64,000 nucleotides of DNA from Mesorhizobium sp. WSM3862 (lineage in GTDB: Bacteria > Pseudomonadota > Alphaproteobacteria > Rhizobiales > Rhizobiaceae): positions 772,677 to 836,676 of the forward strand of contig NZ_NSGE01000003.1 in NCBI RefSeq assembly GCF_002294985.1, given 5' to 3'. Numbering within the stretch: the stretch's first letter is position 1; every line of letters begins with the position of its first letter. The translations under genes were made by a program, and so were the position numbers. Under the pieces are notes generated by a model. The model made no database searches and was not told the origin of the DNA. It worked only from the letters and a program-made list of their open reading frames with translations. Below, piece by piece: positions 29,484 through 38,520 of this stretch.

Positions 29484-29519
29484 AAAGAAAGCGACCCCGG
29501 CAGTTTCTGCCGGGGTCGC
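29484..29519 (-). terminator. Strong hairpin between potF and potG
   Basis: Perfect 12-bp arms GCGACCCCGGCA / TGCCGGGGTCGC (29491-29502 and 29508-29519) with a 5-nt loop. On the minus strand a TTTCTTT tract follows. It lies 10 bp downstream of potF, inside the operon, and so probably stabilises the potF message or causes partial termination. Confidence 0.7.
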
Positions 29520-29529
29520 GTCTCGATGC

Positions 29530-30627
29530 TTATTGGCCGGTGACGATCTTGGTCCAGGTGCGCGTGATGATGCGCTGTGTCTTGGGATCGTAGGGCTGCA
29601 CGGTGTAAAGCTTCTTGGTCGTCTCCTCGTCCGGATAGACCGAGGTGTCCTCCAGCAGGGCCTTGTCGACGAACTGCTGCGAGGCCTTGTTGCCGTTGGC
29701 GTAGAGCACATAATTCGAGGATTTGGCGATGACTTCCGGCGTCATCATGTAGTTGATGAACTCATGCGCTTCCGCGACATGCGGCGCGTCGGCGGGGATC
29801 GCCATCTGATCGAACCACATCTGGGCGCCTTCCTTGGGCACCGAATAGCCGATCTCGACGCCCTGCTTGGCCTCCTCGGCGCGGTTGCGCGCCTGGAACA
29901 CATCTCCCGACCAGCCGATCGCCAGGCAGATGTCGCCGTTTGCCAGCGCGTTGATGTATTCCGAGGAATGGAACTTGCGAATATACGGCCGGACCTTGAG
30001 CAGGGCTTCCTCGGCCTTGGCGATATCCTCGGGCGAGGTGCTGTTTGGATCGAGGCCGAGATATTTCAACGTGGCCGGAATGATGTCGGAGGGGGAATCC
30101 AGCACATAGACGCCGCAATCCTTGAGCTTGGCGAGGCTCTCCGGATTGAAGAACACATCCCAGCTGTCGATCTTGTCGGTGCCGAGTGCCGCCTGCACCT
30201 TCTTGACGTTGTAGCCGAGGCCGACGGTGCCCCACATGTAGTTGACCGAATACTCATTGTTCGGATCATACTTGGCGGTGCGCTCCGAAATGACATCCCA
30301 CATGTTGGAGATGTTCGGCAGCTTCGACTTGTCGAGCTTCTGGAAGACGCCGGCCTGGATCTGGCGCGCCAGGAAATTGGCGCTGGGCACCACCACATCA
30401 TAGCCGCTGCCCCCGGCCAGCAGCTTCGTCTCCAGGATCTCGTTGGAGTCGAAGGTGTCGTAGACGACCTTGATGCCGGTCTTCTTGGTGAAGTCCTCGA
30501 TGATCGAGCTGTCGATATAGTCCGACCAGTTATAGACGTTGACGACGCGGTCGTCGGCATGGCCGCTCGCGGCGAAGAGCGTCAGAAAGGCCGAAGTCGC
30601 CGAAAGCAAAAGCGCTTTGCGGATCAT
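29530..30627 (-). CDS. potF: Polyamine-binding periplasmic protein PotF
   Basis: 365 aa. The ATG at 30627 has an AAAGGAGAA Shine-Dalgarno and begins a clear signal peptide (MIRKALLLSATSAFLTLFA, cleavage near SGHA-DD). The mature part has the PotD/PotF hallmark VNVYNWSDYIDSSIIEDF, then VYDTFDSNE and YDVVVPSANFLARQIQ. Downstream come the LGYN and IGWSGDVFQARNRA segments of the ligand cleft. It binds putrescine-class polyamines in the periplasm and is the first gene of the operon. Confidence 0.93.
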   Translation of the reverse strand: MIRKALLLSATSAFLTLFAASGHADDRVVNVYNWSDYIDSSIIEDFTKKTGIKVVYDTFDSNEILETKLLAGGSGYDVVVPSANFLARQIQAGVFQKLDKSKLPNISNMWDVISERTAKYDPNNEYSVNYMWGTVGLGYNVKKVQAALGTDKIDSWDVFFNPESLAKLKDCGVYVLDSPSDIIPATLKYLGLDPNSTSPEDIAKAEEALLKVRPYIRKFHSSEYINALANGDICLAIGWSGDVFQARNRAEEAKQGVEIGYSVPKEGAQMWFDQMAIPADAPHVAEAHEFINYMMTPEVIAKSSNYVLYANGNKASQQFVDKALLEDTSVYPDEETTKKLYTVQPYDPKTQRIITRTWTKIVTGQ

Positions 30628-30977
30628 GATATTCTCCTTTGGTGAGTGTTCCCGTGCCGGCTCGTCGCGATGATGGCGCGGGACGGCGTTTGTTGGCGTT
30701 TGTTTCAGACTATTGAGCTTTCCGGGGAGCGACAAGCGCGCGCGACTGGCAGTGCGCCGGATCGTTGAGTGACGGGTACCGCCCTTGCCTCCTTTCCAGG
30801 AAGCTGTTCGGACGGCCTCAGCGGCGTTGGCCGCGGCGTAAGCAGAGATGTACCGATGCGGTCCGGCCTCGATGAGGCCGGCGGAGTCACTTGGCAAGAT
30901 ACGCCTGTCTTGTTGTTGCCGTAATTGCAGCCTGCCCGCCCCGCAGCGGAGTTGTCAATGGGGAAGACACGCAAGCA
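30628..30977. other. Intergenic region upstream of potF
   Basis: 350 bases between the potF start and the DMT transporter stop, both minus strand. It must contain the promoter of the pot operon. I see no convincing small gene and no clear terminator. A short direct repeat GGCGTTTGTT(T/G) occurs near 30685-30705. Confidence 0.4.
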
Positions 30978-31928
30978 TCAATTGGGAGACGGCAGCCCGG
31001 TGATGCCCGGCCGCTCGGGCCGGGTCTGCCGCTTGAACTCAGACGCAATATGAACAAGCAGCGCGGCGATGACGACCGCGCCGCCGATGATGGTGCGCCC
31101 CGACGGCACCTCGGAATGGACGAGCCACACCCAGATCGGACCGAGGATCGGCTCGAAAGTGCCGAGCAGCGCCGCGACGGCCGCGGGCACCAGGCGGGCG
31201 CCCATGGCGAAAAAAGCAAGACCGACGCCGAGATTGATGACGCCGAAGGCGAAGAGAAAGCCCATGTCGCGCCCGGAGACGGTGAATTCCGTGGCTTGCG
31301 AGGCAGCAAAAGCACCGGCGAGCAATGCGCCGAGGCATGTGGCCGGCACCATGCGCACATGGGCAAAGCGCCGGGTGATCACGGTCGCGAACGACAACAT
31401 CACCGCGATCAGCAATGCCAGGCCGTCGCCGATCGGCGAGGCGGCGCCGTCAAGCGATTCCGAGACCATGATGGCCACGCCGGTGATGACGGCAGCAATG
31501 GCGATCCAGGTTACTGGGGTCACGCGTTCGCGAAGCAGCACCCAGGCGAGCATGGCCGCCAGAAGCGGGACACCGGCCTGCATCAACAAGATGTTGGCGA
31601 CCGTCGTGTAGGCGAGCGCGACGATGAAGCTCGTGGAGGCGGTGGCGAAGCAGAGGGCGACGCCCAGCCCAGGCAGGCCCATGTCGCGGAACAATCTCCA
31701 GGTGCCGCGCCAGCCGTCGCGCCAGAGCATGAAGGCGACGAGGAAGCCCACCGCCCAGATCGAGCGCCAGAACACCACGGTCCAGCTGTCGCCGACATGG
31801 ATGAAGCGAGCGATGGTGCCGCCAAAGCTCCACATCAGCGCCGACAGGAAGACCAGCAGCATGCCGATCCGCTCCTCGCGCGGCGAGACGGCAGCCAAGG
31901 CAACGCGAGACGAGGCGGTATCGGTCAT
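30978..31928 (-). CDS. DMT (EamA) family transporter
   Basis: 316 aa from the ATG at 31928 (MTDTASSRVALAAVSPREE). The long frame upstream is antisense to coding sequence. Ten hydrophobic helices form two EamA repeats: the first has SALMWSFGGTIARF, the second AVMLSFATVITRRFAH. The typical end of repeat two, LLGTFEPILGPIWVWLVHSE, is present. It is an inner-membrane exporter or permease of small metabolites; the substrate cannot be told from sequence. Confidence 0.88.
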   Translation of the reverse strand: MTDTASSRVALAAVSPREERIGMLLVFLSALMWSFGGTIARFIHVGDSWTVVFWRSIWAVGFLVAFMLWRDGWRGTWRLFRDMGLPGLGVALCFATASTSFIVALAYTTVANILLMQAGVPLLAAMLAWVLLRERVTPVTWIAIAAVITGVAIMVSESLDGAASPIGDGLALLIAVMLSFATVITRRFAHVRMVPATCLGALLAGAFAASQATEFTVSGRDMGFLFAFGVINLGVGLAFFAMGARLVPAAVAALLGTFEPILGPIWVWLVHSEVPSGRTIIGGAVVIAALLVHIASEFKRQTRPERPGITGLPSPN

Positions 31929-32095
31929 AGGCGAGACTGTCAGCGATTTTGCCGGCGGCACGATCCACCACGGACGACCACACCATATCCCATTCGCGTA
32001 GCGCAAATGCTGGAGCCAGGCGTGATCCAGCATCCGCTGAAATGTAGGACAAAGCCGGCTTGCGGGCCGCCGAACCGCTGCGGCTGGCGGGGGTG

Positions 32096-33544
32096 CTACC
32101 CCTGGAAATCGAAGGCGCTGAGACCCGTCACCATCTCGTCGAGGCCAAGCGGCCGGGTCACCGGCGGCTCGGCGCGCGCCAGGCAGCCGACGCGCTCGCA
32201 GAGCCTGCAGGCCGGGCCGACCGGCGTTGCATATGCCGTGCTCTGCGCGACCTTGGCGGCGGACGGTCCGGGCAGCGCCGCGCTGTAGACGATCTCGTCG
32301 CGAAAGCCAATGTCGCAGCCCAGCAGAAGCGCCGTGCGCCGCGGCCGCTCGGAGAAGGCGCCTTGCGGCCCTTCGAGCGTGCGGGCGATGCAGAGGAACT
32401 CCGCGCCGTCCGGCATTTCCACAGCCTCGACCAGGATCCGGCCCGGCTGCGAAAAGGCCGCATGGACAGGAAGCTTCGGACAGGCGCCGCCAAAGCGGCT
32501 TTGCGGATAGCCAAGGCTGCCCGCCTTGCGGAAGCGGTTGCCGGCACTGTCGACCTCCAGCATGAAGAACGGTACGCCTGAGGCGCTTGGCCGCTGCAGC
32601 ATGGTCAGGCGGTTTGCCGCCTGCTCGAAGGAGACGCCGAAGCGCGAACGCAAGACGTCGATGTCGTAGCGGGCGCGGACGGCCGCTGCATAAAAGGCGT
32701 GATAGGGCATCATCAGCGCGTGCGCCGCATAGCGGCCGAGCTCGAAACGGGCTAAGCGACGCGCTTCGTCCGTGCCGAGCTTCAACGTCTGGATCTCGCT
32801 CGCCACCGCCACCGTCATGCGCATCAGGCTCGCCTCCATGGCGACCTCGCGCAGCTGATCGAAGGGGGAGAGCCGCTCTGACAGGAACAGGCGTTGCGAA
32901 TGGCGATCGTAGCGCCTGCGCCAGTTCGGCATGGTGGCCACCGGCAGCACCTTGACCACGATGCCGTGCTCGCGCCTGAGCCACGCCTTCAGCGTGCCGA
33001 ACAGGTCGTCGCCCGGATCGAGCAGCGAAATGAAGGCCTCGGCTTCCTCCTCCAGCGCGGCGAAATGGTTCGGCCTGCGCTCGAAAGTCTCGTGCACTTC
33101 GTCGACAGGCAGGCGCTTGCCGGACAATGCGGTCGCCCTGCCCTCCCGCGCCAGGAGTTCATTGAGATCCGACAGCCGATCGGCCTGCTCGCGATAGGCG
33201 CGAAACAATTTCACCATCGCGGCGGAAGCGTTCGGCGCGATCTCGGCGAGGTCGATCAGTTCCTGGTCGCCCGGCAGTTCGCCGGCCAGCAGCGGATCGC
33301 CGAACACTTCCTTCAGCGCCGCGATCGATCCTTTGGTCTCGCCCTGCAATTCGTGCGGGTCGATCTTGTAGACTGACGCCAGCTTGAGGATCAGCTGCAC
33401 CGTCAGCGGCCGCTGGTTGCGCTCGATTAGATTGAGGTAGGACGGCGAGATGCCCAGGCCTTCGGCCATCGCCGTCTGGGTCAGGCCCTTGGCGTTGCGA
33501 AGCCGGCGGATGCGCGGCCCGGCGAAAATCTTCTGCTCGGCCAA
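32096..33544 (-). CDS. XRE-family regulator, RamB/ScfR type
   Basis: 482 aa. An N-terminal HTH (residues 8-62: RIRRLRNAKGLTQTAMAEGL, then SPSYLNLIERNQRPLT) is followed by an IrrE/ImmA-like region. The zinc-peptidase HExxH is missing there (the segment reads FDQLREVAMEASLM), so it is not expected to be a protease. A C-terminal DUF2083 domain ends with clustered cysteines (CRLCERVGC). Members of this group (RamB, ScfR, MccR) control glyoxylate or acetyl/propionyl-CoA metabolism. Its divergent position next to aceA strongly suggests it regulates isocitrate lyase. Confidence 0.88.
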   Translation of the reverse strand: MAEQKIFAGPRIRRLRNAKGLTQTAMAEGLGISPSYLNLIERNQRPLTVQLILKLASVYKIDPHELQGETKGSIAALKEVFGDPLLAGELPGDQELIDLAEIAPNASAAMVKLFRAYREQADRLSDLNELLAREGRATALSGKRLPVDEVHETFERRPNHFAALEEEAEAFISLLDPGDDLFGTLKAWLRREHGIVVKVLPVATMPNWRRRYDRHSQRLFLSERLSPFDQLREVAMEASLMRMTVAVASEIQTLKLGTDEARRLARFELGRYAAHALMMPYHAFYAAAVRARYDIDVLRSRFGVSFEQAANRLTMLQRPSASGVPFFMLEVDSAGNRFRKAGSLGYPQSRFGGACPKLPVHAAFSQPGRILVEAVEMPDGAEFLCIARTLEGPQGAFSERPRRTALLLGCDIGFRDEIVYSAALPGPSAAKVAQSTAYATPVGPACRLCERVGCLARAEPPVTRPLGLDEMVTGLSAFDFQG

Positions 33545-33697
33545 TCGGCTACCTTGACAAGAGTTTTACATAACGGCGCGCCGTCGCGGGCTCATCCAAC
33601 TTTTTACAATCATGACAGATTTACAGCCCCGACCTGTCAAACGCAACACCAGTTTTCTCGTATTTTAGCGGGCAAGCTCCGGTTTTTCTGGCGAATT

Positions 33698-33708
33698 TTG
33701 CGGCGCAA
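33698..33708. promoter_or_regulatory. Candidate operator in the scfR-aceA intergenic region
   Basis: TTGCGGCGCAA, an 11-bp perfect palindrome around a central G, in the 249-bp AT-rich gap between the divergent regulator and aceA. The position suits an operator. The assignment to the RamB-type protein is inference. Confidence 0.35.
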
Positions 33709-33793
33709 TGTAAACAATGTAACACGTGAACGGCGCACAGATACGTCCCTCAAACGGGCCATCTAAACAAGCAAGACTGTCCTGGAGCAATCG

Positions 33794-35083
33794 ATGACTG
33801 ATTTTTACAACCTCGTCCCGTCCGCGCCGGAAGGCCGTTTCGACGGCATCGAACGGCCCTACTCGCCGGAGGACGTGAAGCGGCTGCGCGGCTCGGTCCA
33901 GATTCGCCATACTCTTGCCGAGATGGGCGCGAGCAGGCTGTGGAAGCTGATCCACGAGGAAGATTTCGTCAATGCGCTCGGCGCCATGTCGGGCAACCAG
34001 GCCATGCAGCAGGTCAGGGCGGGGTTGAAGGCGATCTATTTGTCGGGCTGGCAGGTCGCGGCCGACGCCAATACCGCGTCGGCCATGTATCCGGACCAGT
34101 CGCTTTATCCGGCGAATGCAGCGCCGGAGCTGGTCAAGCGCATCAACCGCACGCTGCAGCGCGCCGACCAGATCGAGACATCCGAAGGCAAGGGTCTTTC
34201 GGTCGAGACCTGGTTCGCGCCCATCGTCGCGGACGCCGAAGCCGGCTTTGGCGGGCCGCTCAACGCGTTCGAGATCATGAAGGCTTTCATCGAGGCCGGT
34301 GCCGCTGGCGTCCACTATGAGGACCAGTTGGCGTCGGAGAAGAAGTGCGGCCATCTCGGCGGCAAGGTGCTGATCCCGACCGCAGCGCATATCCGCAACC
34401 TCAATGCGGCCCGGCTTGCAGCGGACGTGATGGGCACGCCGACGCTGGTGGTGGCGCGCACCGACGCGGAAGCCGCCAAGCTGCTCACCTCCGACATCGA
34501 CGAGCGCGACCGGCCTTTCGTCGACTATGACGCCGGCCGCACGGTCGAGGGCTTCTATCACGTCAGGAACGGCATCGAGCCCTGCATCGCGCGCGCCGTC
34601 GCCTACGCGCCGCATGCGGACCTGATCTGGTGCGAAACCTCGAAGCCGGATCTTCAGCAGGCAAGGAAGTTCGCTGAAGGGGTGCACAAGCACCACCCCG
34701 GCAAGCTGCTCGCCTATAATTGCTCGCCGTCGTTCAATTGGAAGAAGAACCTGGACGACGCGACCATCGCGAAATTCCAGAAGGAACTCGGCGCCATGGG
34801 CTACAAATTCCAGTTCATCACACTGGCCGGGTTCCACCAGCTGAACTTCGGCATGTTCGAACTGGCCCGCGGCTACAAGGAGCGCCAGATGGCGGCCTAT
34901 TCGGAACTGCAGGAGGCGGAATTCGCGGCGGAGGTCCATGGCTATACCGCGACCAAGCATCAGCGCGAAGTCGGCACCGGCTATTTCGATGCCGTTTCGA
35001 TGGCGATCTCCGGCGGCCAGTCTTCGACCACCGCCATGCATGAGTCGACCGAGCACGCCCAGTTCAGGCCGGCGGCCGAGTAA
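33794..35083 (+). CDS. aceA: Isocitrate lyase
   Basis: 429 aa. The active-site signature [14 protein letters not shown] has catalytic Cys185. Other family segments are [56 protein letters not shown] and [12 protein letters not shown]. It cleaves isocitrate to succinate and glyoxylate, the committed step of the glyoxylate shunt for growth on acetate or fatty acids. Malate synthase is not in the window. It is followed by a short gene on the same strand. Confidence 0.96.
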   Translation: MTDFYNLVPSAPEGRFDGIERPYSPEDVKRLRGSVQIRHTLAEMGASRLWKLIHEEDFVNALGAMSGNQAMQQVRAGLKAIYLSGWQVAADANTASAMYPDQSLYPANAAPELVKRINRTLQRADQIETSEGKGLSVETWFAPIVADAEAGFGGPLNAFEIMKAFIEAGAAGVHYEDQLASEKKCGHLGGKVLIPTAAHIRNLNAARLAADVMGTPTLVVARTDAEAAKLLTSDIDERDRPFVDYDAGRTVEGFYHVRNGIEPCIARAVAYAPHADLIWCETSKPDLQQARKFAEGVHKHHPGKLLAYNCSPSFNWKKNLDDATIAKFQKELGAMGYKFQFITLAGFHQLNFGMFELARGYKERQMAAYSELQEAEFAAEVHGYTATKHQREVGTGYFDAVSMAISGGQSSTTAMHESTEHAQFRPAAE

Positions 35084-35135
35084 TGACAACACCAGAGGAA
35101 ACGCCCGAAGGGCACTTACGTCGAGGAGAACAGCA

Positions 35136-35378
35136 ATGGCATCGATAAGCCGGGTCAAGGAACGGGCCGAAGAACAATCAAGCGCGATGAGCGTCGATCA
35201 GCAGGCGACGATCCGCATGCTTGCCAACGACCTGCACAGGCTCAACCAGTCTGTGATGAAGGCGGTCGAAGCAGGTGTGTCCGTCGAGCTGGTGCGCTCT
35301 GCCAGGCACCATGGCGGAGACGGCAACTGGGGTGATCTTTTGATCCCAGTGATCGTCACCCATCAGAACCAAGGCTGA
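35136..35378 (+). CDS. Small conserved protein downstream of aceA, 80 aa
   Basis: ATG at 35136 with a good GAGGAGAA Shine-Dalgarno, 52 bp after aceA and before a strong terminator, so very likely in the aceA operon. The protein starts MASISRVKERAEEQSSAM and has a helical middle (TIRMLANDLHRLNQSVMKAVEAG). The end is conserved-looking and uncharged (GNWGDLLIPVIV). No known motif is visible. It could be a small modulator of the glyoxylate pathway; that is speculation from position. Confidence 0.7.
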   Translation: MASISRVKERAEEQSSAMSVDQQATIRMLANDLHRLNQSVMKAVEAGVSVELVRSARHHGGDGNWGDLLIPVIVTHQNQG

Positions 35379-35404
35379 CGTAACGTCAACAATCACTCGC
35401 GAGT

Positions 35405-35445
35405 GTCTCCCGTGTGCTATACGTTCCGGGAGACGTTCGTTTTTT
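35405..35445 (+). terminator. Intrinsic terminator of the aceA operon
   Basis: Arms GTCTCCCG (35405-35412) and CGGGAGAC (35427-35434) with a 14-nt loop. A run of six T follows at 35440-35445. Confidence 0.7.
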
Positions 35446-35604
35446 CGAATTGTGGCCGTGGCGCTGGGGAGAACTTGCGCCGGATTTTAGCAATTCTTGC
35501 TATATTATCATTTTCCACTATTTTTGCTTGACACCGCTGGCGATCTCGCGCCAATTGCGCGCTTAAGGTTTCAACCCTGCATTGAACCAGAGCCTCCGCC
35601 ATAC

Positions 35605-36057
35605 ATGTGTCCCGCCAATCGTGACGACTCTGAAAAACCAATGAAACCGGCGGACCGTGGCGCGGCGGCCCGGCTGCCGGCGGATATCTCCAAGGTGCTG
35701 GTGGTCGGCAAATCGTCGATCAACCGGGTCGTCGTATCGAAAATCGTGGAAAAGTCCGGGCTGAAGCCGATTTCGGAGCCACCGGAGGCGGCCGAGAAAG
35801 CTTTGGCCGGCCTGGTTCCCGGCGCAATCATACTCGACGGCGGACCCGACGACAGGGATTGCGACAGGTTGCTGTCCGGCATCGACGCGCTGCGGCGCGC
35901 TTCCGGCAAGGCGCGGCCCGCCGTGATCCTGCTTTCAACCAGGAATGGCACGCCGGACAGCCTCGGCCTGTCGAGCGTGGTCGACGCCGTGGTCGCCAAG
36001 CCGATCACGCCCGAAAGGCTGCAACCAGTAATCGATCGCCTGGTCGGCCGCGGCTAG
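35605..36057 (+). CDS. Degenerate response-regulator receiver protein
   Basis: 150 aa if ATG 35605 is used; a second ATG at 35641 gives 138 aa and neither has a clear ribosome-binding site. The CheY fold is recognisable: beta1 VLVVGKSSINRVVVSKIVEK, beta3 AIILDGGP (Asp78 at the phospho-site position), beta4 VILLST and beta5 VVAKPITPERL with the conserved Lys132. The pair of acidic residues after beta1 that binds magnesium is replaced by Gly-Lys (35-36). Phosphorylation is therefore doubtful and the protein looks like a stand-alone pseudo-receiver. No kinase is adjacent. Confidence 0.7.
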   Translation: MCPANRDDSEKPMKPADRGAAARLPADISKVLVVGKSSINRVVVSKIVEKSGLKPISEPPEAAEKALAGLVPGAIILDGGPDDRDCDRLLSGIDALRRASGKARPAVILLSTRNGTPDSLGLSSVVDAVVAKPITPERLQPVIDRLVGRG

Positions 36058-36070
36058 GCAGAGGCGACGC

Positions 36071-36784
36071 TCAGCCGGGCTTCGCTATTGCCTCGACCAG
36101 TGCCGGCAACTCGCCGAGATCTGCGATCTCGCGAAAACGCGGCGCCGCGACAGGCGCCTCGGCGTGTTCGATCGCCCAGGTCAATTCGTGCGGCACATGG
36201 ATGCCCCAGCCACCGGCCTCGATGGCGGGAACAACGTCGGACTTGAGCGAGTTACCAACCATCATGCTGTTCTGCGGACCGTCGCCATGGCGGCTGAAGA
36301 TGCGGGCATAGGTGGCTGCGCTCTTGTCGCTGACGATCTCGACGGCATCGAAGAGATCACCCATTCCCGACTGCGCGAGCTTGCGCTCTTGATCGAAGAG
36401 GTCGCCCTTGGTGATCAGCACCAGATGGTAGGAGCCCGCCAGCTTTTCGACCGTCTCGCGGGCATGCGGCAGCGGCTCGATCGGATGGCTGAGCATCTCG
36501 CGGCCGGCAGCCAGGATTTCGCCGATGACCGAACCGGGCACCTCGCCGTTTGTGATCGCGACGGCCGTCTCGATCATCGACAGCGTAAAGCCCTTAATGC
36601 CGAAGCCATAGAGGGCGAGGTTGCGCCTTTCCGCTTCGAGCAGCCGTGCCGCGATGTGCTCATGATCGCCGTGCTCGGCCAGCAAGGCGGCAAAACGCTT
36701 CTCGGTCAGGCGGAAGAACTGCTCGTTCTGCCACAGCGTGTCGTCGGCATCGAAGCCGATGGTGGTCAAACGTGGAGCGGACAT
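36071..36784 (-). CDS. HAD-superfamily hydrolase
   Basis: 237 aa from the ATG at 36784. Motif I is GFDADDTLW with nucleophile Asp12 and acid/base Asp14. Motif II is VLITKGD, motif III the lysine in SDKSAATYARIF, and motif IV GNSLKSDVVPAIEAG. A helical cap lies between motifs I and II. This is a phosphatase-type subfamily I HAD enzyme of unknown substrate. It is convergent with the receiver-like gene, 13 bp apart. Confidence 0.85.
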   Translation of the reverse strand: MSAPRLTTIGFDADDTLWQNEQFFRLTEKRFAALLAEHGDHEHIAARLLEAERRNLALYGFGIKGFTLSMIETAVAITNGEVPGSVIGEILAAGREMLSHPIEPLPHARETVEKLAGSYHLVLITKGDLFDQERKLAQSGMGDLFDAVEIVSDKSAATYARIFSRHGDGPQNSMMVGNSLKSDVVPAIEAGGWGIHVPHELTWAIEHAEAPVAAPRFREIADLGELPALVEAIAKPG

Positions 36785-36963
36785 GTGCGACCCTTTGCTT
36801 ACAGGCTCATCTAGACCCTGTGGCGCTGCGCCGCCAGCAAGAAGACAGGCACGCCGGTTCCTTGGGGCTGCGTCTCGGCTTGCCTGTCGCGACGCGGGCG
36901 CCTCCCCTTTCCTTCCGCCACGGCGCCCGGCTATACTTTGAAATCCGCAACACAATCTGGTGA

Positions 36964-38400
36964 ATGATGCCGCCTGAAAAAAAGGAAGTCCGTCCGTCGA
37001 GCCGGGGGGGACGCGCCCGCACGCCTGCCTTCTTGAAAAACGAACGGGGTGTGAAGAATTGGAAGGAAGCCAGCGCCTGGCTGGAATGGCGGGGCATCGA
37101 GGACATCGAGTGCATCACGCCGGACCAGGCCGGCGTCGCCCGCGGCAAGATGATGCCGTCGAAGAAATTCACCTCCAACACATCGCTGGCGTTGCCTTCA
37201 GCCGTGTTCATGACGACGATATCCGGGGGCTATCCGGAAGACGGCAATGGCTTCCACTATCCGGAGGACGACGGCGACCTGAAGCTCTTGCCCGATCTCT
37301 CGACACTGACCGTCGTGCCTTGGGAGGAAGATCCGACCGCCGCGGTGATCTGCGACCTCGTCCACCAGGATGGCCGCTCCGTCGAATTCACGCCGCGCAA
37401 CGTTCTGAAGCGCGTGCTGGCCGCCTATGACGACCGTGGGCTGAAGCCGGTGGTGGCGCCCGAGATCGAATTCTATCTGGTACGCAAGAACCCCGATCCG
37501 GACTACCCGCTGACGCCGCCCGTCGGGCGCTCAGGGCGGCCGATCGGCGGCGGCGCCGGCTATTCGATCGCGGGCGTTAACGAGTTCGACGAACTGATAG
37601 ACGACATCTATCATTTCTCGGAGCGGCAAGGCCTGGAGATCGATACGCTGATCCACGAGGAGGGCGCCGGCCAGCTCGAGATCAACCTGCGTCACGGCAA
37701 TCCGATCGAGCTTGCCGACCAGGTCTTCATGTTCAAGCGCACGATCCGCGAGGCGGCGCTGAAGCACGAAATCTACGCCACCTTCATGGCCAAGCCGATC
37801 CAGGGGCAACCTGGCTCGGCCATGCATATCCACCAGTCGGTGGTCGACAAGAAGACCGGCAAAAACATCTTCTCGGCCGAGGACGGCGCCGAGACGGATG
37901 CGTTCTTCCATTTCATCGGCGGCATGCAGAAACACGTGCCGAACGCGCTGGTGATGCTTGCGCCTTACGTCAATTCCTATCGGCGGCTCACGCAGGCTGC
38001 GTCGGCGCCGGTCAACAACAAGTGGGGCTACGACAACCGCACGACGGCTTTCCGCGTGCCGCGTTCCGATCCAGCGGCGCGGCGCGTCGAAAATCGGATT
38101 CCGTCCTCGGACGCCAATCCCTATCTGGCGCTTGCCGCCTCGCTTGCCTGCGGGTTGATCGGCATGAACAACAAGGTCCAGGCCGAGCCGCCGGTGCTGA
38201 CGACCGCCAACGAGGACGAGATCGACCTGCCGCGCAGCTTGCTCGAGGCCGTGGACCTTTTCGAGGCCGACAAGGAGCTTGGCGCCATTGTCGGCAAATC
38301 CTTCGCAGCCACATATGCGGCCATCAAGCGAGCCGAGTTCGAGACATTCATGGAAGTGATCAGCCCTTGGGAGCGGGAGTATCTGTTGCTGAATGTGTGA
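36964..38400 (+). CDS. Glutamine synthetase-like gamma-glutamylpolyamine synthetase
   Basis: 478 aa of the glutamine-synthetase fold in the PuuA/SpuI/GlnT-like branch rather than GlnA: it starts with an extra segment ending WLEWRGIEDIECITPDQAGVARGK. Catalytic elements include PEIEFYL, EEGAGQLEINLRHG, KPIQGQPGSAMHIHQS and NRTTAFRVPRSDPAARRVENRIP. PuuA-type enzymes ligate glutamate to putrescine as the first step of polyamine catabolism. A polyamine importer 6.5 kb away and an oxidase relic immediately downstream support that reading. The exact amine substrate is uncertain. Confidence 0.88.
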   Translation: MMPPEKKEVRPSSRGGRARTPAFLKNERGVKNWKEASAWLEWRGIEDIECITPDQAGVARGKMMPSKKFTSNTSLALPSAVFMTTISGGYPEDGNGFHYPEDDGDLKLLPDLSTLTVVPWEEDPTAAVICDLVHQDGRSVEFTPRNVLKRVLAAYDDRGLKPVVAPEIEFYLVRKNPDPDYPLTPPVGRSGRPIGGGAGYSIAGVNEFDELIDDIYHFSERQGLEIDTLIHEEGAGQLEINLRHGNPIELADQVFMFKRTIREAALKHEIYATFMAKPIQGQPGSAMHIHQSVVDKKTGKNIFSAEDGAETDAFFHFIGGMQKHVPNALVMLAPYVNSYRRLTQAASAPVNNKWGYDNRTTAFRVPRSDPAARRVENRIPSSDANPYLALAASLACGLIGMNNKVQAEPPVLTTANEDEIDLPRSLLEAVDLFEADKELGAIVGKSFAATYAAIKRAEFETFMEVISPWEREYLLLNV

Positions 38401-38416
38401 GCGGCCACTTCGTCGA

Positions 38417-38506
38417 GTGAATGGGTGAATAGTGAATGGTATTGGATGGGTGAACGCAGCCAGAGCGCTCTAGCAAAGCATTCACTATTCACCATTCACC
38501 ATTCAC
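38417..38506. repeat. Inverted repeat built of GTGAATG heptamers
   Basis: The left arm (38417-38438) is a run of GTGAATG/GTGAATA units. The right arm (38479-38506) is the complementary run of ATTCACC/TATTCAC units. Together they can fold into a long stem with an approximately 40-nt loop. It lies between the glutamine-synthetase-like gene and the oxidase relic. It could act as a terminator-like hairpin or be a decayed mobile repeat. Confidence 0.6.
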
Positions 38507-38520
38507 CTGCGTTTCCGCAT

